The notes under the pieces were generated by a model. It worked only from the letters and a program-made list of their open reading frames with translations. It made no database searches and was not told the DNA's origin. Below, in pieces: positions 16,693 to 25,660 of a stretch of 32,313 nt of DNA. Position 1 is the stretch's first letter. The number at the start of each line of letters is the position of its first letter. Both the position numbers and the translations under genes were made by a program. The DNA is taken from assembly GCA_016932955.1 (NCBI GenBank), contig JAFGBV010000135.1, positions 1 to 32,313 of the forward strand. Direction: 5' to 3'. Source of the stretch: Anaerolineales bacterium (lineage in GTDB: Bacteria > Chloroflexota > Anaerolineae > Anaerolineales > UBA4823).

Positions 16693-18276
16693 ATGTCATT
16701 AGCTACACTTGCCCTGCGAGAAGATTACTGGGAGACATTTGAGCTTGGAAACGAGGATGTGGAATTTCTTTATAATCATCTCCTCGAGACTGAGCTCCCC
16801 CTGACTTCGCAGGAACTCCTATCAGCTCTGGTAAAGGAGCGCATCCTGCGCGAGAAACGCGCCATTGAACGCCAGCGCAGCTCTGGTGGCGTACTTTACC
16901 TGCCTAAAGAAACCTATAAACTCGACCAGCAACTGGTCTTTCCTGGTCTGAATTGGAAAAAGGGTAAGGTTGCAGCCATACGCCCGGGTCAGAACCCAGA
17001 CCTTGGTCAATTCCAGGTAATCCAGGTGCAGTTCGCCGAGGGAGATATGCATGAGTTCGCCAGTGGCCTAAGCGAACATAAACTGAACAACCCTCCCGAT
17101 CTCGCCGAAGAAGATGCCGGGTTGGATTTCAGTGCAGTGATCAGCGATTATGGCCTAGACCTGCTGGATCAGCTCGAATCTGACCTGCACAAGCGCCCGG
17201 ATTTTGTGCGTATCGCCGGCAAATGGTTCCCAAGGGCGCTTCTTGTGGATATCAATGCCGGGCACCTGAACCTCGCAGAAGCGATCCTCGATATGGCTGG
17301 CGGCGGGCCTCTGCACACAGCAGAGCTGTTAGAGCAGGTTGGCTTATCCACAGAGGTGAATTCCAAACTTGTGGAATTTTCCCTCGACCTCGCCCTGCAA
17401 GAAGATCCCCGCTTTGATGAGGTAGGACCTGCTGGCGAAGTGCTCTGGTTCCTGAATCGCTTGGAACCAGAAGAAGTTCTACAAGTACCTTACCATTTAC
17501 GCTATTCAGAGATCGAATATGATCCTGCAATCCTCAATGAAGAAATGCAGAACCTCGAGCGCAAACTGGACGATGAGCTCTCCCCGCAAACGAGCAGGAT
17601 GGCGATAATCGAGCAGGCTCAGGTCCAGCTCATTTATCCCCACTGGCGCGCGGGCACCCTGCCGCTCTCCAACCGCATCCGCCATATCTTCCCTACCGCC
17701 TATGAGGCGCCGCGCATCCGTTTCATGCTCATCGATAGTGAGAGTGACGAGAAATTCCCCGCCTGGGTGGTGCTCAATCATCGCTACGTACTTGGCCTCA
17801 AAGAGTGGTACACATCCCACAACCTCCTTCCTGGCAGTCTCATCAACATCCAGAAAAGCAAAAATCCAGGCGAGGTGATCATCCACTGTGATACGCAACG
17901 CTCCGTGCGCGAATGGGTACGAACAGTGCTTGTTGGCTCAGATGGCGGTGTGGTCTTTGCCATGCTCAAGCAGATGGTCAGTGCTAGTTTTAATGAGCGC
18001 ATGACCATTGCAGTTCCAGATATCGAGGCAATGGATCAGGTATGGAAGCAAATGCATAAAGAGCGCATCCCCTTTGAGCGGATCGTGGTCAACACAGTGC
18101 GAGAATTGGCCAAGCTCAATCCACAAAGCCATGTCCACGCCAGCGAGCTCTATGCAGCCATCAATATAATCCGGCGCTGCCCGCCGGGACCCATCCTGGC
18201 CCTGCTTGCCTCTCGCCCCTGGTTTGTGCATGTCGGAGATCTGCACTTCCGCTTCGAAGAATCGGAGAAAGCCTGA
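16693..18276 (+). CDS. hypothetical protein, 527 residues, unknown function
   Basis: I do not recognise this protein. The first 80 residues are helical and charged, with SQELLSALVKERILREKRA resembling a winged-helix or HARE-type nucleic acid-binding fold. A segment from about 95 to 140 (VFPGLNWKKGKVAAIRPG onwards) looks like a small beta-barrel. Further on, the C-terminal half has strand-rich blocks and another helical segment (PQSHVHASELYAAINIIRR) that could be a second winged helix. There are no membrane segments and no signal peptide. I chose ATG 16693 because TGAGG lies six bases upstream. The stop overlaps the next gene by one base (TGATG), so the two form a coupled pair. A transcription- or RNA-related role is a guess from the fold-like features. 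Confidence 0.85.
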   Translation: MSLATLALREDYWETFELGNEDVEFLYNHLLETELPLTSQELLSALVKERILREKRAIERQRSSGGVLYLPKETYKLDQQLVFPGLNWKKGKVAAIRPGQNPDLGQFQVIQVQFAEGDMHEFASGLSEHKLNNPPDLAEEDAGLDFSAVISDYGLDLLDQLESDLHKRPDFVRIAGKWFPRALLVDINAGHLNLAEAILDMAGGGPLHTAELLEQVGLSTEVNSKLVEFSLDLALQEDPRFDEVGPAGEVLWFLNRLEPEEVLQVPYHLRYSEIEYDPAILNEEMQNLERKLDDELSPQTSRMAIIEQAQVQLIYPHWRAGTLPLSNRIRHIFPTAYEAPRIRFMLIDSESDEKFPAWVVLNHRYVLGLKEWYTSHNLLPGSLINIQKSKNPGEVIIHCDTQRSVREWVRTVLVGSDGGVVFAMLKQMVSASFNERMTIAVPDIEAMDQVWKQMHKERIPFERIVVNTVRELAKLNPQSHVHASELYAAINIIRRCPPGPILALLASRPWFVHVGDLHFRFEESEKA

Positions 18277-18722
18277 TGCCCCCACTGCCTGAAACAAAGC
18301 GCATCGCCCTGGTAAAACCTACGGTGCAGACCCATTTCTACATTGACTTTGACTGGTGGAGCCAGAATGACCGAGATTGGCGCGTATTCCTGCAGAGCCT
18401 CTTGTGCCCCGAACACCAGCAAGCGATGGCCGAATTACCGGAGGGATATGTCGTCGATTGGATCGACCCGGAGACAGCCGAAGTGCAGCGCGTAGATGGC
18501 CTGCAACATGTTCTCATCACCCACTGCGCTCGTCGAGAAGACTTCATCACAGAACATACTGCCCTGGTCGATGCTGTATTTCGTCTCTTCCTCTCCAATG
18601 GCAATACACCTATGACCCCTCTGGAGTTGGCAGCCCAACTGGGTCGCCCCCCAGAGACGATCCTTAAAACGCTCTTCGGCGGGCGTATCTATCGCGGATT
18701 GCGCCCCCGCCCAGAATCTTAA
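18276..18722 (+). CDS. hypothetical protein, 148 residues, partner of the upstream gene
   Basis: I do not recognise this family. The protein begins with a conserved-looking aromatic block (HFYIDFDWWSQNDRDWRVFL), contains a cysteine pair at LLCPEH and ITHCAR, and ends with a helix-turn-helix-like segment (MTPLELAAQLGRPPETILKTLF). It starts on the last base of the preceding stop (TGATG), which indicates translational coupling and probably a shared function with the 527-residue protein. It is followed six bases later by tRNA-Arg. Confidence 0.8.
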   Translation: MPPLPETKRIALVKPTVQTHFYIDFDWWSQNDRDWRVFLQSLLCPEHQQAMAELPEGYVVDWIDPETAEVQRVDGLQHVLITHCARREDFITEHTALVDAVFRLFLSNGNTPMTPLELAAQLGRPPETILKTLFGGRIYRGLRPRPES

Positions 18723-18728
18723 TAACCT

Positions 18729-18801
18729 GCCCCTGTAGCTCAATGGACAGAGCAGCAGCCTTCTAAGCTGTTGGCTGTGGGTTCGAATCCCGCCAGGGGC
18801 G
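18729..18801 (+). tRNA. tRNA-Arg (anticodon TCT)
   Basis: The cloverleaf is complete at 73 bases: acceptor stem GCCCCTG/CAGGGGC (7 bp), D stem GCTC/GAGC, anticodon arm GCAGC-CTTCTAA-GCTGT with anticodon TCT, and T arm GTGGG-TTCGAAT-CCCGC. The discriminator base is G, and CCA is not encoded. It lies 6 bases after one gene's stop and 2 bases before the tpx ribosome site. Confidence 0.96.
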
Positions 18802-18815
18802 CTAAAGGAGAAAAA

Positions 18816-19343
18816 ATGCCAATTGAACGTTATGGTTTGATCAAATTTGCTGGTAAAGATGCCACCGTGGTTGGAGAGGATATTCAGGTTGGGCAAAAAG
18901 CCCCCGAATTCAAAGCTCACGCCCAGGATTGGTCCACCGTGCGCGCCCTCGCCAGCACGCGCGGCAAAGTCCGCATTATCGCCTCCCTGCCATCCCTGAA
19001 CACCTCTGTTTGTGACCGCGAGACACGCCGCTTTAACCAGGAGGCTGCCAGCTTGGGAGAGCAGATCGCCATCCTGGTCGTCAGCACTGATCTGCCATTT
19101 GCTCAGAAAACATGGTGCGGCGCGGCCGGCGTGGATCAGGTTACAACGCTTTCCGACCACATGACCACTGAATTTGGCAAGAAATATGGCACACTGATCA
19201 AGGAAGGGCGTGTCTTGCGCCGGGCTGTATTCGTTGTCAATCAACAGGGAACCGTCGTTTACGCCGCCTACATGCCCGCTCTGGGTGATGAGCCCAATTA
19301 CCCAGAGGTGTTAACAACTGCACAGAATGCACTGCATCGTTAG
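18816..19343 (+). CDS. tpx: thiol peroxidase (Tpx, atypical 2-Cys peroxiredoxin)
   Basis: Tpx reduces hydrogen and organic peroxides in the cytosol using thioredoxin. Peroxidatic Cys66 lies in SLNTSVCDRETRRFN and resolving Cys101 in WCGAAG, and the family segment DLPFAQKTWC is present. The protein is 175 residues with only these two cysteines. AAAGGAG (18804-18810) precedes the ATG by five bases, starting two bases after the tRNA. Family members usually have DTPVC where this protein has NTSVC, a small deviation. The setting with a small heat-shock protein and Lon fits a stress role. Confidence 0.95.
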   Translation: MPIERYGLIKFAGKDATVVGEDIQVGQKAPEFKAHAQDWSTVRALASTRGKVRIIASLPSLNTSVCDRETRRFNQEAASLGEQIAILVVSTDLPFAQKTWCGAAGVDQVTTLSDHMTTEFGKKYGTLIKEGRVLRRAVFVVNQQGTVVYAAYMPALGDEPNYPEVLTTAQNALHR

Positions 19344-19388
19344 GCAAACTGATGTTGTCCGATTGGAAATTGCCCAAAGGAGTATCCG

Positions 19389-19814
19389 ATGGCAGATATG
19401 CATGAAAAAACTGCTGCCCCGCGACCAGTAATCTTTCTCGCCGATGATTTTCAGCACCCCCTACAAGAAGGCTCTCGCTGGCGAGTCATCTCGCGCCCGC
19501 ATATATGGCGCCCTCCCACTGATGTGTACGAAACAGACGATGCCTATATAATCCGGGTAGAGATTGCCGGAATGCGAGAGCAAGATTTTCAGATCGCCCT
19601 GACTGAACGCGGCCTGCTGATCCGCGGCATTCGTCAGGATACACCCGAAAGGCGCGCTTACTACCAGATGGAAATCCCCTTTGGTGAGTTCAACACCGAG
19701 ATCGAGCTGCCCTACCCCATTGTTGCTGATCAGGTTGAAGCGGTCTACAAAGATGGTTTCCTGCGCATGCAATGCCCCAAAGCCCGCCCACAGCAGATCA
19801 AAGTCGATCGTTAG
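19389..19814 (+). CDS. Hsp20/alpha-crystallin small heat-shock protein
   Basis: This small chaperone holds unfolding proteins for refolding. The alpha-crystallin domain spans about residues 40-131 (PPTDVYETDDAYIIRVEIAG to DGFLRMQCPK), and the C-terminus ends in IKVDR, an I-x-V tail like the I-x-I motif that links oligomers. It has 141 residues. AAAGGAG lies eight bases before the ATG. It is 45 bases after tpx and 24 before lon. No CIRCE or other obvious heat-shock operator is visible. Confidence 0.95.
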   Translation: MADMHEKTAAPRPVIFLADDFQHPLQEGSRWRVISRPHIWRPPTDVYETDDAYIIRVEIAGMREQDFQIALTERGLLIRGIRQDTPERRAYYQMEIPFGEFNTEIELPYPIVADQVEAVYKDGFLRMQCPKARPQQIKVDR

Positions 19815-19838
19815 AGAGAACCCGATACGGATACCTGT

Positions 19839-22505
19839 ATGTCTGCATCACGTTGGCATTCCCCCCACCTGACAAACTGGCTGCAAGCATTGAGTTTATC
19901 CGACCAGGATTCGCCCCTGCAGGAAATGTTGCAAGAGCTATATCTCCTTCCACCTCTCCGTCTGTCACAGGAGCCCCCCACCTCAGACGAAGCGCCTCTA
20001 TCCGTGGAGCCATCTTTGAATCAACCTGACGTGGACATCCAGAAAGAAACAAAGATACCTTCTGTGCTTCCCATCCTGCCGCTGCGTGGGTTAGTGGTCT
20101 ATCCTGAAACCGCCGTGCCATTGACGATTGGGCAGCCACGCTCCATCCGCCTGGTCGACGATGTTGTTGCTGGCGATGATCGCCTGATCGGGCTTGTCAC
20201 CGCGCGTGATCCAGAGCTGGAAATTCCAGGACCGAAAGACCTGTTCGCCGTCGGCACGGTGGCAATGGTACACCGCCTGTTTCGTGCCCCCGATGGCACA
20301 ATCCGCCTCTTGGTGCAGGGAATGACACGCTTCCGCCTGGGAGAGTTTGTGCAGTACGAGCCTTACCTCAAAGCCCATGTGGAGCCGATTCCAGAGACCA
20401 CCGAAGAGGGCATCGAGGTCGAAGCCCTGGCGCGCAACACACGCGACCAGTTCGCCCACATTGCCGAGCTGATTCCATCTATCCCGCGCGAGCTGGTCAC
20501 CTCTGTTCAAGGCATCGAAGATCCCCTGCAGACAGTTTACACGATTGCCAACTTTCAACGTATGGATTTGCAGGCTGCCCAGGATATCCTGGAACTGGAT
20601 CCCATTTCGGCAAAGCTGCACAAACTAATCGGCATCCTGACCCGCGAAATTGAGCTGTTGGAGATCGGTCAGCGCATCCAAAACGAAGCCCGTTCTGAGA
20701 TCGAAAAAATGCAGCGCGAGTACTTCTTGCGCGAACAGTTGAAAGCTATCCAACGCGAGCTGGGCGAGGGCGATGAACAGGCCGCCGAAGTAGAAGAGCT
20801 GCGCAGCAAGATTGAGGCTGCCAAGATGCCCGAAGAAGCCGAGAAACAGGCCCGTCGCGAGCTTGAGCGCCTCTCACGCCTGCCCTCGGCTGCTGCAGAA
20901 TACGGCGTAATCCGTACCTACCTCGACTGGCTGGTCTCGTTGCCCTGGGCTCTCGCCACCGAGGACAACCTGGATATTTCCCACGCCCGCCATGTCCTGG
21001 ATCAAGATCATTACGGGCTGGAAGACATCAAAGAGCGCATCCTGGAATTCCTGGCTGTACGCAAGCTGCGCCAGGAGCGCTCTGATGAACTATCCACCGA
21101 ACCCTCCGATGAGATCCGTCGCATACGCGAGGGCGTTATCCTCTGCTTTGTAGGCCCCCCAGGTGTGGGCAAAACCTCCCTGGGGCGCTCGATTGCCCAT
21201 GCCATGGGACGCAAATTTGTGCGCATTTCGCTGGGAGGTATGCGCGACGAGGCCGAGATCCGCGGGCACCGCCGCACCTATATCGGCGCTATGCCCGGGC
21301 GTATCTTGCAGGCCTTACGGCGTGTTGAATCGCGCAACCCGGTTTTCATGTTGGATGAAGTGGACAAGCTCGTCTTCGACTTCCACGGTGACCCTGCCTC
21401 GGCCTTGTTAGAAGTGCTCGACCCCGAGCAAAACGCCGAATTCCGCGACCATTACCTGGAGGTGGCTTACGATCTCTCCCAGGTAATGTTCATCACTACC
21501 GCCAACCAGCTCGAAACCATCCCTGCCCCCCTGCGTGACCGCATGGAGATCATCACCCTTTCGGGATACACCGAAAGCGAGAAATGCGCCATTGCCACGC
21601 AATACCTCATCCCCCGCCAGGTGCGCGAAAACGGCCTGCGCCCAGAAGAACTGGATTTCACCAGCGAAGCAATGCTGACCGTCATCCGCTCATACACGCG
21701 CGAGGCCGGTGTGCGCAACCTGGAGCGCGAGATTGGCTCAATCTGCCGCAAGATCGTAACTACGATCGCGGAGGGAAAAACTAATACGGTGGTCGTGACG
21801 GCAGAAATGGTGCGTGAGTACCTGGGACGTCCGCGTTATTTTGGCAACGAAGAGATTGCTGCCCGCACTTCCATCCCCGGTGTCGCAACAGGCCTGGCTT
21901 ACACCCCGGTGGGTGGTGATGTGTTGTTCATTGAAGCCACTCGCATGTCTGGCGGTAAAGGCTTCCAGATCACCGGCTCCCTGGGCAACGTAATGCAAGA
22001 ATCGGCGCGCGCTGCGCTTTCCTTCGTCCGTTCGCGTGCTGAAATGCTCAACCTGAGACAGGATTTCTTCGAGAAATCTGATTTTCACCTTCACATTCCG
22101 GCAGGCGCACAGCCAAAAGACGGCCCTTCGGCAGGTGTCACCATGGCTACCGCCCTGGTTTCCCTCATCTCGCAGCGCCCCGTACGTCCCGATGTGGGCA
22201 TGACCGGCGAGATCACCCTGCGCGGTCAAGTCTTGCCGGTAGGTGGTATCAAAGAGAAAGTGCTCGCCGCACACCGCAGCGGCTTAAAATCTGTAATTCT
22301 CCCGAAACGCAACGAGGCAGACCTGGAAGACCTGCCCGAGGAAGTACGCCAGGCGATCCAATTCATCTTCGTCGAAACAGTTGATGAAGTGTTGGCAGCC
22401 GCGCTCGAACCCGCTCCGGCGCAAACCGCTCCTCCTCCTGTGCGAAAACCCAGATCCAAGAAGTCTTCCAGTGGAATACAAAATGCCCAAAGTAATTCTC
22501 ATTGA
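19839..22505 (+). CDS. lon: ATP-dependent protease Lon
   Basis: Lon is a cytosolic AAA+ serine protease for damaged and regulatory proteins. The order is a LON substrate-binding domain (about residues 66-260), a helical linker, Walker A GPPGVGKT (439-446), and a protease domain with the catalytic dyad Ser764 (DGPSAGV) and Lys807 (KEK). The Ser-Lys spacing of 43 residues equals that of E. coli Lon. The protein is 888 residues, longer than usual because of about 65 extra residues before the LON domain and a Pro/Lys/Ser tail of about 45. The start at 19839 has no clear ribosome site, and ATG 19926 is an alternative. The 3' end overlaps the next response regulator by 23 bases. Confidence 0.95.
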   Translation: MSASRWHSPHLTNWLQALSLSDQDSPLQEMLQELYLLPPLRLSQEPPTSDEAPLSVEPSLNQPDVDIQKETKIPSVLPILPLRGLVVYPETAVPLTIGQPRSIRLVDDVVAGDDRLIGLVTARDPELEIPGPKDLFAVGTVAMVHRLFRAPDGTIRLLVQGMTRFRLGEFVQYEPYLKAHVEPIPETTEEGIEVEALARNTRDQFAHIAELIPSIPRELVTSVQGIEDPLQTVYTIANFQRMDLQAAQDILELDPISAKLHKLIGILTREIELLEIGQRIQNEARSEIEKMQREYFLREQLKAIQRELGEGDEQAAEVEELRSKIEAAKMPEEAEKQARRELERLSRLPSAAAEYGVIRTYLDWLVSLPWALATEDNLDISHARHVLDQDHYGLEDIKERILEFLAVRKLRQERSDELSTEPSDEIRRIREGVILCFVGPPGVGKTSLGRSIAHAMGRKFVRISLGGMRDEAEIRGHRRTYIGAMPGRILQALRRVESRNPVFMLDEVDKLVFDFHGDPASALLEVLDPEQNAEFRDHYLEVAYDLSQVMFITTANQLETIPAPLRDRMEIITLSGYTESEKCAIATQYLIPRQVRENGLRPEELDFTSEAMLTVIRSYTREAGVRNLEREIGSICRKIVTTIAEGKTNTVVVTAEMVREYLGRPRYFGNEEIAARTSIPGVATGLAYTPVGGDVLFIEATRMSGGKGFQITGSLGNVMQESARAALSFVRSRAEMLNLRQDFFEKSDFHLHIPAGAQPKDGPSAGVTMATALVSLISQRPVRPDVGMTGEITLRGQVLPVGGIKEKVLAAHRSGLKSVILPKRNEADLEDLPEEVRQAIQFIFVETVDEVLAAALEPAPAQTAPPPVRKPRSKKSSSGIQNAQSNSH

Positions 22506-22854
22506 AGATGATAAAACCATGCTCTCCCTCCTCAGCACCTTACTCAAAATGGAAGGTTTTGAGGTGACCGTAGCCGGAGACGACACCATCCCCAACCTTT
22601 TGGCAACCATCCAGCGCGAGAAACCGCAAGTTGCCCTCATCGATATCAACCTGCGCAATGGTAACGGCATGGAGCTACTGCGCATGATCCGCCAGCAGGC
22701 CTCTCTTTGGGATCTGAAGGTGATTATGTCTTCTGGCATGGATTACCGCCAGGAGTGCAGCCTTGCAGGGGCGAATAGCTTCTTGCTCAAGCCCTACATG
22801 CCCGATGAGCTAATCAACCTGCTAAAGAATACCATTGGCACAAATTCTCAATAG
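22483..22854 (+). CDS. single-domain response regulator overlapping lon
   Basis: A CheY-like receiver of 123 residues with no output domain. The acidic pair is Asp9/Asp10, the phosphoacceptor Asp54 in [10 protein letters not shown], the switch position SS at 83-84 and the conserved Lys103 in LLKPY. The ATG at 22483 lies 23 bases inside the lon gene in another frame, which suggests translational coupling. No histidine kinase is nearby. The receiver family is clear; the link to Lon or stress is from position only. Confidence 0.9.
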   Translation: MPKVILIEDDKTMLSLLSTLLKMEGFEVTVAGDDTIPNLLATIQREKPQVALIDINLRNGNGMELLRMIRQQASLWDLKVIMSSGMDYRQECSLAGANSFLLKPYMPDELINLLKNTIGTNSQ

Positions 22855-22920
22855 CAGAATTTAAATCAAAAACTAGAAAATAATAATCTACTTGATCATC
22901 ATGATCCGAATTGAAAGAAA

Positions 22921-24660
22921 ATGTCAAAAAAACGAACTCACGCCCAAATGATGTGGCGTACCATCGATGTGCACATGCACACCCCTGCTTCGAGCGATTA
23001 TCAGCAGCCCGAAGCCTCATATCTGGATATCTTGCAACGCGCCGAGATGCGCGGACTGGATATCATCGCTTTCACCGACCACAACACCGTTGCCGGTTAT
23101 CGTGGTTTGCTGGAAGAAATCGAACAATTAACCCTCCTGGAACGCCTGCATCGCATCTTGCCGGATGAGCAAGCCCGCCTCAACGAATATCGCCGCCTGA
23201 TGGAAAAGATCCTGATTTTACCAGGCATCGAATTTACCGCTACCTTTGGCTTTCACATCTTGGGAATCTTCCCCCCTCAAACACCCGTGCGCGAGATCGA
23301 GCACCTGCTCTTGGACCTCAATATCCCACCAGAGCAGCTTGATGATGGCTCGGCTACCGTCGGCGCTACCAGCGATGTGCTCACCGCTTACCGCATGCTA
23401 GATGAGGCAGGCGGGTTAGTGATCGCTGCCCATGCTAACTCCAGCAATGGCGTCGCTATGCGAGGTTTTCCCATCGGTGGGCAAACAAAGATTGCCTATA
23501 CGCAAGACCCTCACCTCCACGCCCTCGAAGTCACCGACCTCGAGCAGCGCGGTTCTCGCACCACTGCCGCCTTCTTCACCGGCACCAAACCAGAATACCC
23601 CCGCCGCATGCACTGCATCCAGAGTTCCGACGCCCATCGTGTGGCAACCGACCCGCAGCGCAAAAAGAACATTGGTGTTGGCGACCGCGCAACCGACGTA
23701 CTCCTACCAGAAGTCAGTTTTGAGGCGCTCAAAGAGCTTTTCCTCAGCAATGACTTCTCTCGCACCCGCCCGCACCGCCATAAAGAAGAACCCGCTTACG
23801 ATTTTATCCGCACCGCCCGAGAAGAAGGCGCCAACCTCGTCCAGGATTTTCACGAGAGCATGACCGTGCGCGGCGGTAAATTATATGCCATGATTGCCGA
23901 CGTTTGCGCCTTTGCCAACACCAATGGTGGAACCTTATACATTGGTCTGAGCAGCGACCCGCGCAAGCCTGTTGTTGGAATCAGTGGCCCCGATCAGGCT
24001 ATCACCCAGCTTGAGAAAGAGATCAGAACCCGCATCACCCCACCGCTCCCTGTCGCCATCGACGCCCACGAGACAGGCGGCAAGAAGATCCTGCGCGTGC
24101 TCATCCCGCGCGGCGAAGACCCCCCTTATGCAGTGGACGATAATAAGATTTACGTGCGCGATGAAGCCGAAACTGGCCTTGCCGTGCGCGATGAGATCTT
24201 CGGGCTAGTGATGCGCGGCACGCGCGCTCAGGCTCCAGCGCCTGTTCTGCTAGAATTACCTGCCGAACTGCCCAGCGAGGTGATCACCCAGGCTGTCATC
24301 GATGTTGCGCCGCCTCGCACTGGTGTGGAGATCGTGCGCGTCGAAGAGGGCGAAGATGAGCGCTACTACACCATGCGCGACCTGCGCAATGGCAACCAGG
24401 TAAAGAATGTCACCCGCAAATCCGCCCGGCGCTTATGGCACTACGCCATCACCGAGCACGCCAAGCTACCGGCGGACCCTGCCCAGGCGCGCGTGCACTG
24501 GAATGGCGATATCGGCCTGTTGAACCAGCAAAAACAGGGGCAGAACGTGCGCTACGATCTGGTGCAGCGCACTGATCAGGGGCTGCGCTTCTACTTTGGT
24601 GTCACCGATGACGGCATCCATGGGCCATGGAAAGCCCTGGTTGGCTCCGAAGAAGATTAG
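22921..24660 (+). CDS. PHP-domain phosphoesterase fused to an AlbA_2/Schlafen-like domain
   Basis: The N-terminal part (about 1-285) is a PHP domain with its metal ligands: His18 and His20 in DVHMHT, Asp53/His54 in FTDHN, Glu104 in PGIEF, His171 in AAHANSS and Asp237/His239 in SSDAHR. PHP enzymes hydrolyse phosphoesters, including nucleic acid 3' ends and nucleotides. From about 305 to 430 an AlbA_2 (Schlafen AlbA) type domain follows, recognised by [17 protein letters not shown] and the later [16 protein letters not shown]. The C-terminal 150 residues are not recognised and contain [16 protein letters not shown]. At 579 residues it is much larger than a simple PHP enzyme. The ATG at 22921 has only a weak GAAAG upstream. 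It heads a row of four close genes. Confidence 0.88.
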   Translation: MSKKRTHAQMMWRTIDVHMHTPASSDYQQPEASYLDILQRAEMRGLDIIAFTDHNTVAGYRGLLEEIEQLTLLERLHRILPDEQARLNEYRRLMEKILILPGIEFTATFGFHILGIFPPQTPVREIEHLLLDLNIPPEQLDDGSATVGATSDVLTAYRMLDEAGGLVIAAHANSSNGVAMRGFPIGGQTKIAYTQDPHLHALEVTDLEQRGSRTTAAFFTGTKPEYPRRMHCIQSSDAHRVATDPQRKKNIGVGDRATDVLLPEVSFEALKELFLSNDFSRTRPHRHKEEPAYDFIRTAREEGANLVQDFHESMTVRGGKLYAMIADVCAFANTNGGTLYIGLSSDPRKPVVGISGPDQAITQLEKEIRTRITPPLPVAIDAHETGGKKILRVLIPRGEDPPYAVDDNKIYVRDEAETGLAVRDEIFGLVMRGTRAQAPAPVLLELPAELPSEVITQAVIDVAPPRTGVEIVRVEEGEDERYYTMRDLRNGNQVKNVTRKSARRLWHYAITEHAKLPADPAQARVHWNGDIGLLNQQKQGQNVRYDLVQRTDQGLRFYFGVTDDGIHGPWKALVGSEED

Positions 24661-24673
24661 CATTCTGGACCGT

Positions 24674-25102
24674 ATGCTGCCCTTCACCATCCGAGAATTC
24701 CACTATCCAGCCGATTATGCTGCGGTGATCGTCCTGTGGCAGAACACCGGGCCGGGCATCCATGTGGGCCGCTCCGACCAGCCCGAGGAGATCGCCAAGA
24801 AACTCCAGCGCGACCCCGATCTCTTCCTGCTGGCGGAGATCGATGGTCGCATCATTGGCAGCGTGCTGGGCGGCTTTGATGGACGACGCGGTATAGTTTA
24901 CCACCTGGCTGTCGCCGAGGAATTCCGCCAGCAAGGCATCGGTGCAGCACTGATGGGCGAGCTTGAACAGCGCCTACGCACCAAGGGCTGCATCCGCTCT
25001 TACCTGCTAGTGACCAAAGACAACCGCACCGCCCAGAAATTCTATGAAGACCTGGGCTGGGAACACTTGGATCTGTTCACCTATGGAAAAGACTTTGCCT
25101 GA
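24674..25102 (+). CDS. GNAT-family N-acetyltransferase
   Basis: The 142-residue protein is a GCN5-type acetyltransferase. The acetyl-CoA-binding motif is RQQGIGAALMGELEQRL, followed by the usual C-terminal NRTAQKFYEDLGW. The overall pattern is like YpeA, but the substrate is not known. It starts 13 bases after the PHP gene and overlaps the MoaB-like gene by 20 bases. Confidence 0.9.
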   Translation: MLPFTIREFHYPADYAAVIVLWQNTGPGIHVGRSDQPEEIAKKLQRDPDLFLLAEIDGRIIGSVLGGFDGRRGIVYHLAVAEEFRQQGIGAALMGELEQRLRTKGCIRSYLLVTKDNRTAQKFYEDLGWEHLDLFTYGKDFA

Positions 25103-25640
25103 GCATTCCTCACTCGCCCAGCCTGCTAGCACTATCCGCATCGCCATCCTCACCATCTCCGACCGCGCCGCCCGCGGGGAGCGCCCCGACGCCTCTGGCC
25201 CTGCACTGTTTCATGCAGTCACTGCGCAGGGCTGGCAGGTCATCCAGAGCAGCCTCGTTCCTGATGACCTGGACGCCATCAGCGATACCCTGGCTGACTG
25301 GGCTGACAGCGGCTTGTACGATGTGATCCTTACCACCGGCGGCACGGGTTTTGCGCGCCGCGATGTCACACCCGAAGCCACCCAGGCTGTCATCCAGCGC
25401 CTCGCACCGGGGCTGGCTGAAGCCATGCGGCAGGCCAGCCTGCAAATCACATCACATGCCATGCTCTCGCGCGCCGTCTGCGGCATCCGCCTGAGTACGC
25501 TGATCATCAACCTGCCCGGCAACCCCAAGGCCGCCGTCGAGAATCTTCAAGTGCTCGTGCCTGTGCTGCCGCACGCCGTTCAGCTCCTGCAGGATGACCC
25601 TGCCGCCGAAGCGGGTCACCACCGGGGCAAGTCAGGTTGA
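25083..25640 (+). CDS. moaB: MoaB/Mog-type molybdenum cofactor biosynthesis protein
   Basis: Proteins of this family adenylylate molybdopterin on the way to molybdenum cofactor, although MoaB itself is dispensable in some bacteria. The MoCF-binding motif LTTGGTGFARRDVTPEA and the LPGNPKAAVENL segment are present. It has 185 residues including a 20-residue N-terminal tail. It overlaps the GNAT gene by 20 bases, and its stop is followed by the signal peptidase start region. No other cofactor genes are in the window. I cannot separate moaB from mog by eye. Confidence 0.88.
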   Translation: MEKTLPEHSSLAQPASTIRIAILTISDRAARGERPDASGPALFHAVTAQGWQVIQSSLVPDDLDAISDTLADWADSGLYDVILTTGGTGFARRDVTPEATQAVIQRLAPGLAEAMRQASLQITSHAMLSRAVCGIRLSTLIINLPGNPKAAVENLQVLVPVLPHAVQLLQDDPAAEAGHHRGKSG

Positions 25641-25644
25641 ACGA

Positions 25645-25653
25645 TGATATAAT
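25645..25653 (+). promoter_or_regulatory. extended -10 promoter of the signal peptidase gene
   Basis: TGATATAAT is a perfect extended -10 (TGN-TATAAT). No -35 is visible. The expected start point falls at about 25660-25661, on the ATG of the next gene. Confidence 0.55.
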
Positions 25654-25660
25654 CTTTTTA

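Noticed and set aside
19344..19388. CIRCE-type heat-shock operator before hsp20
   Set aside because: No TTAGCACTC-type inverted repeat is present in this 45-base gap.
21738..22274. Minus-strand open frame (178 residues) opposite lon
   Set aside because: It lies within the lon protease domain, whose catalytic residues are all intact on the plus strand. No motif is recognised in it.
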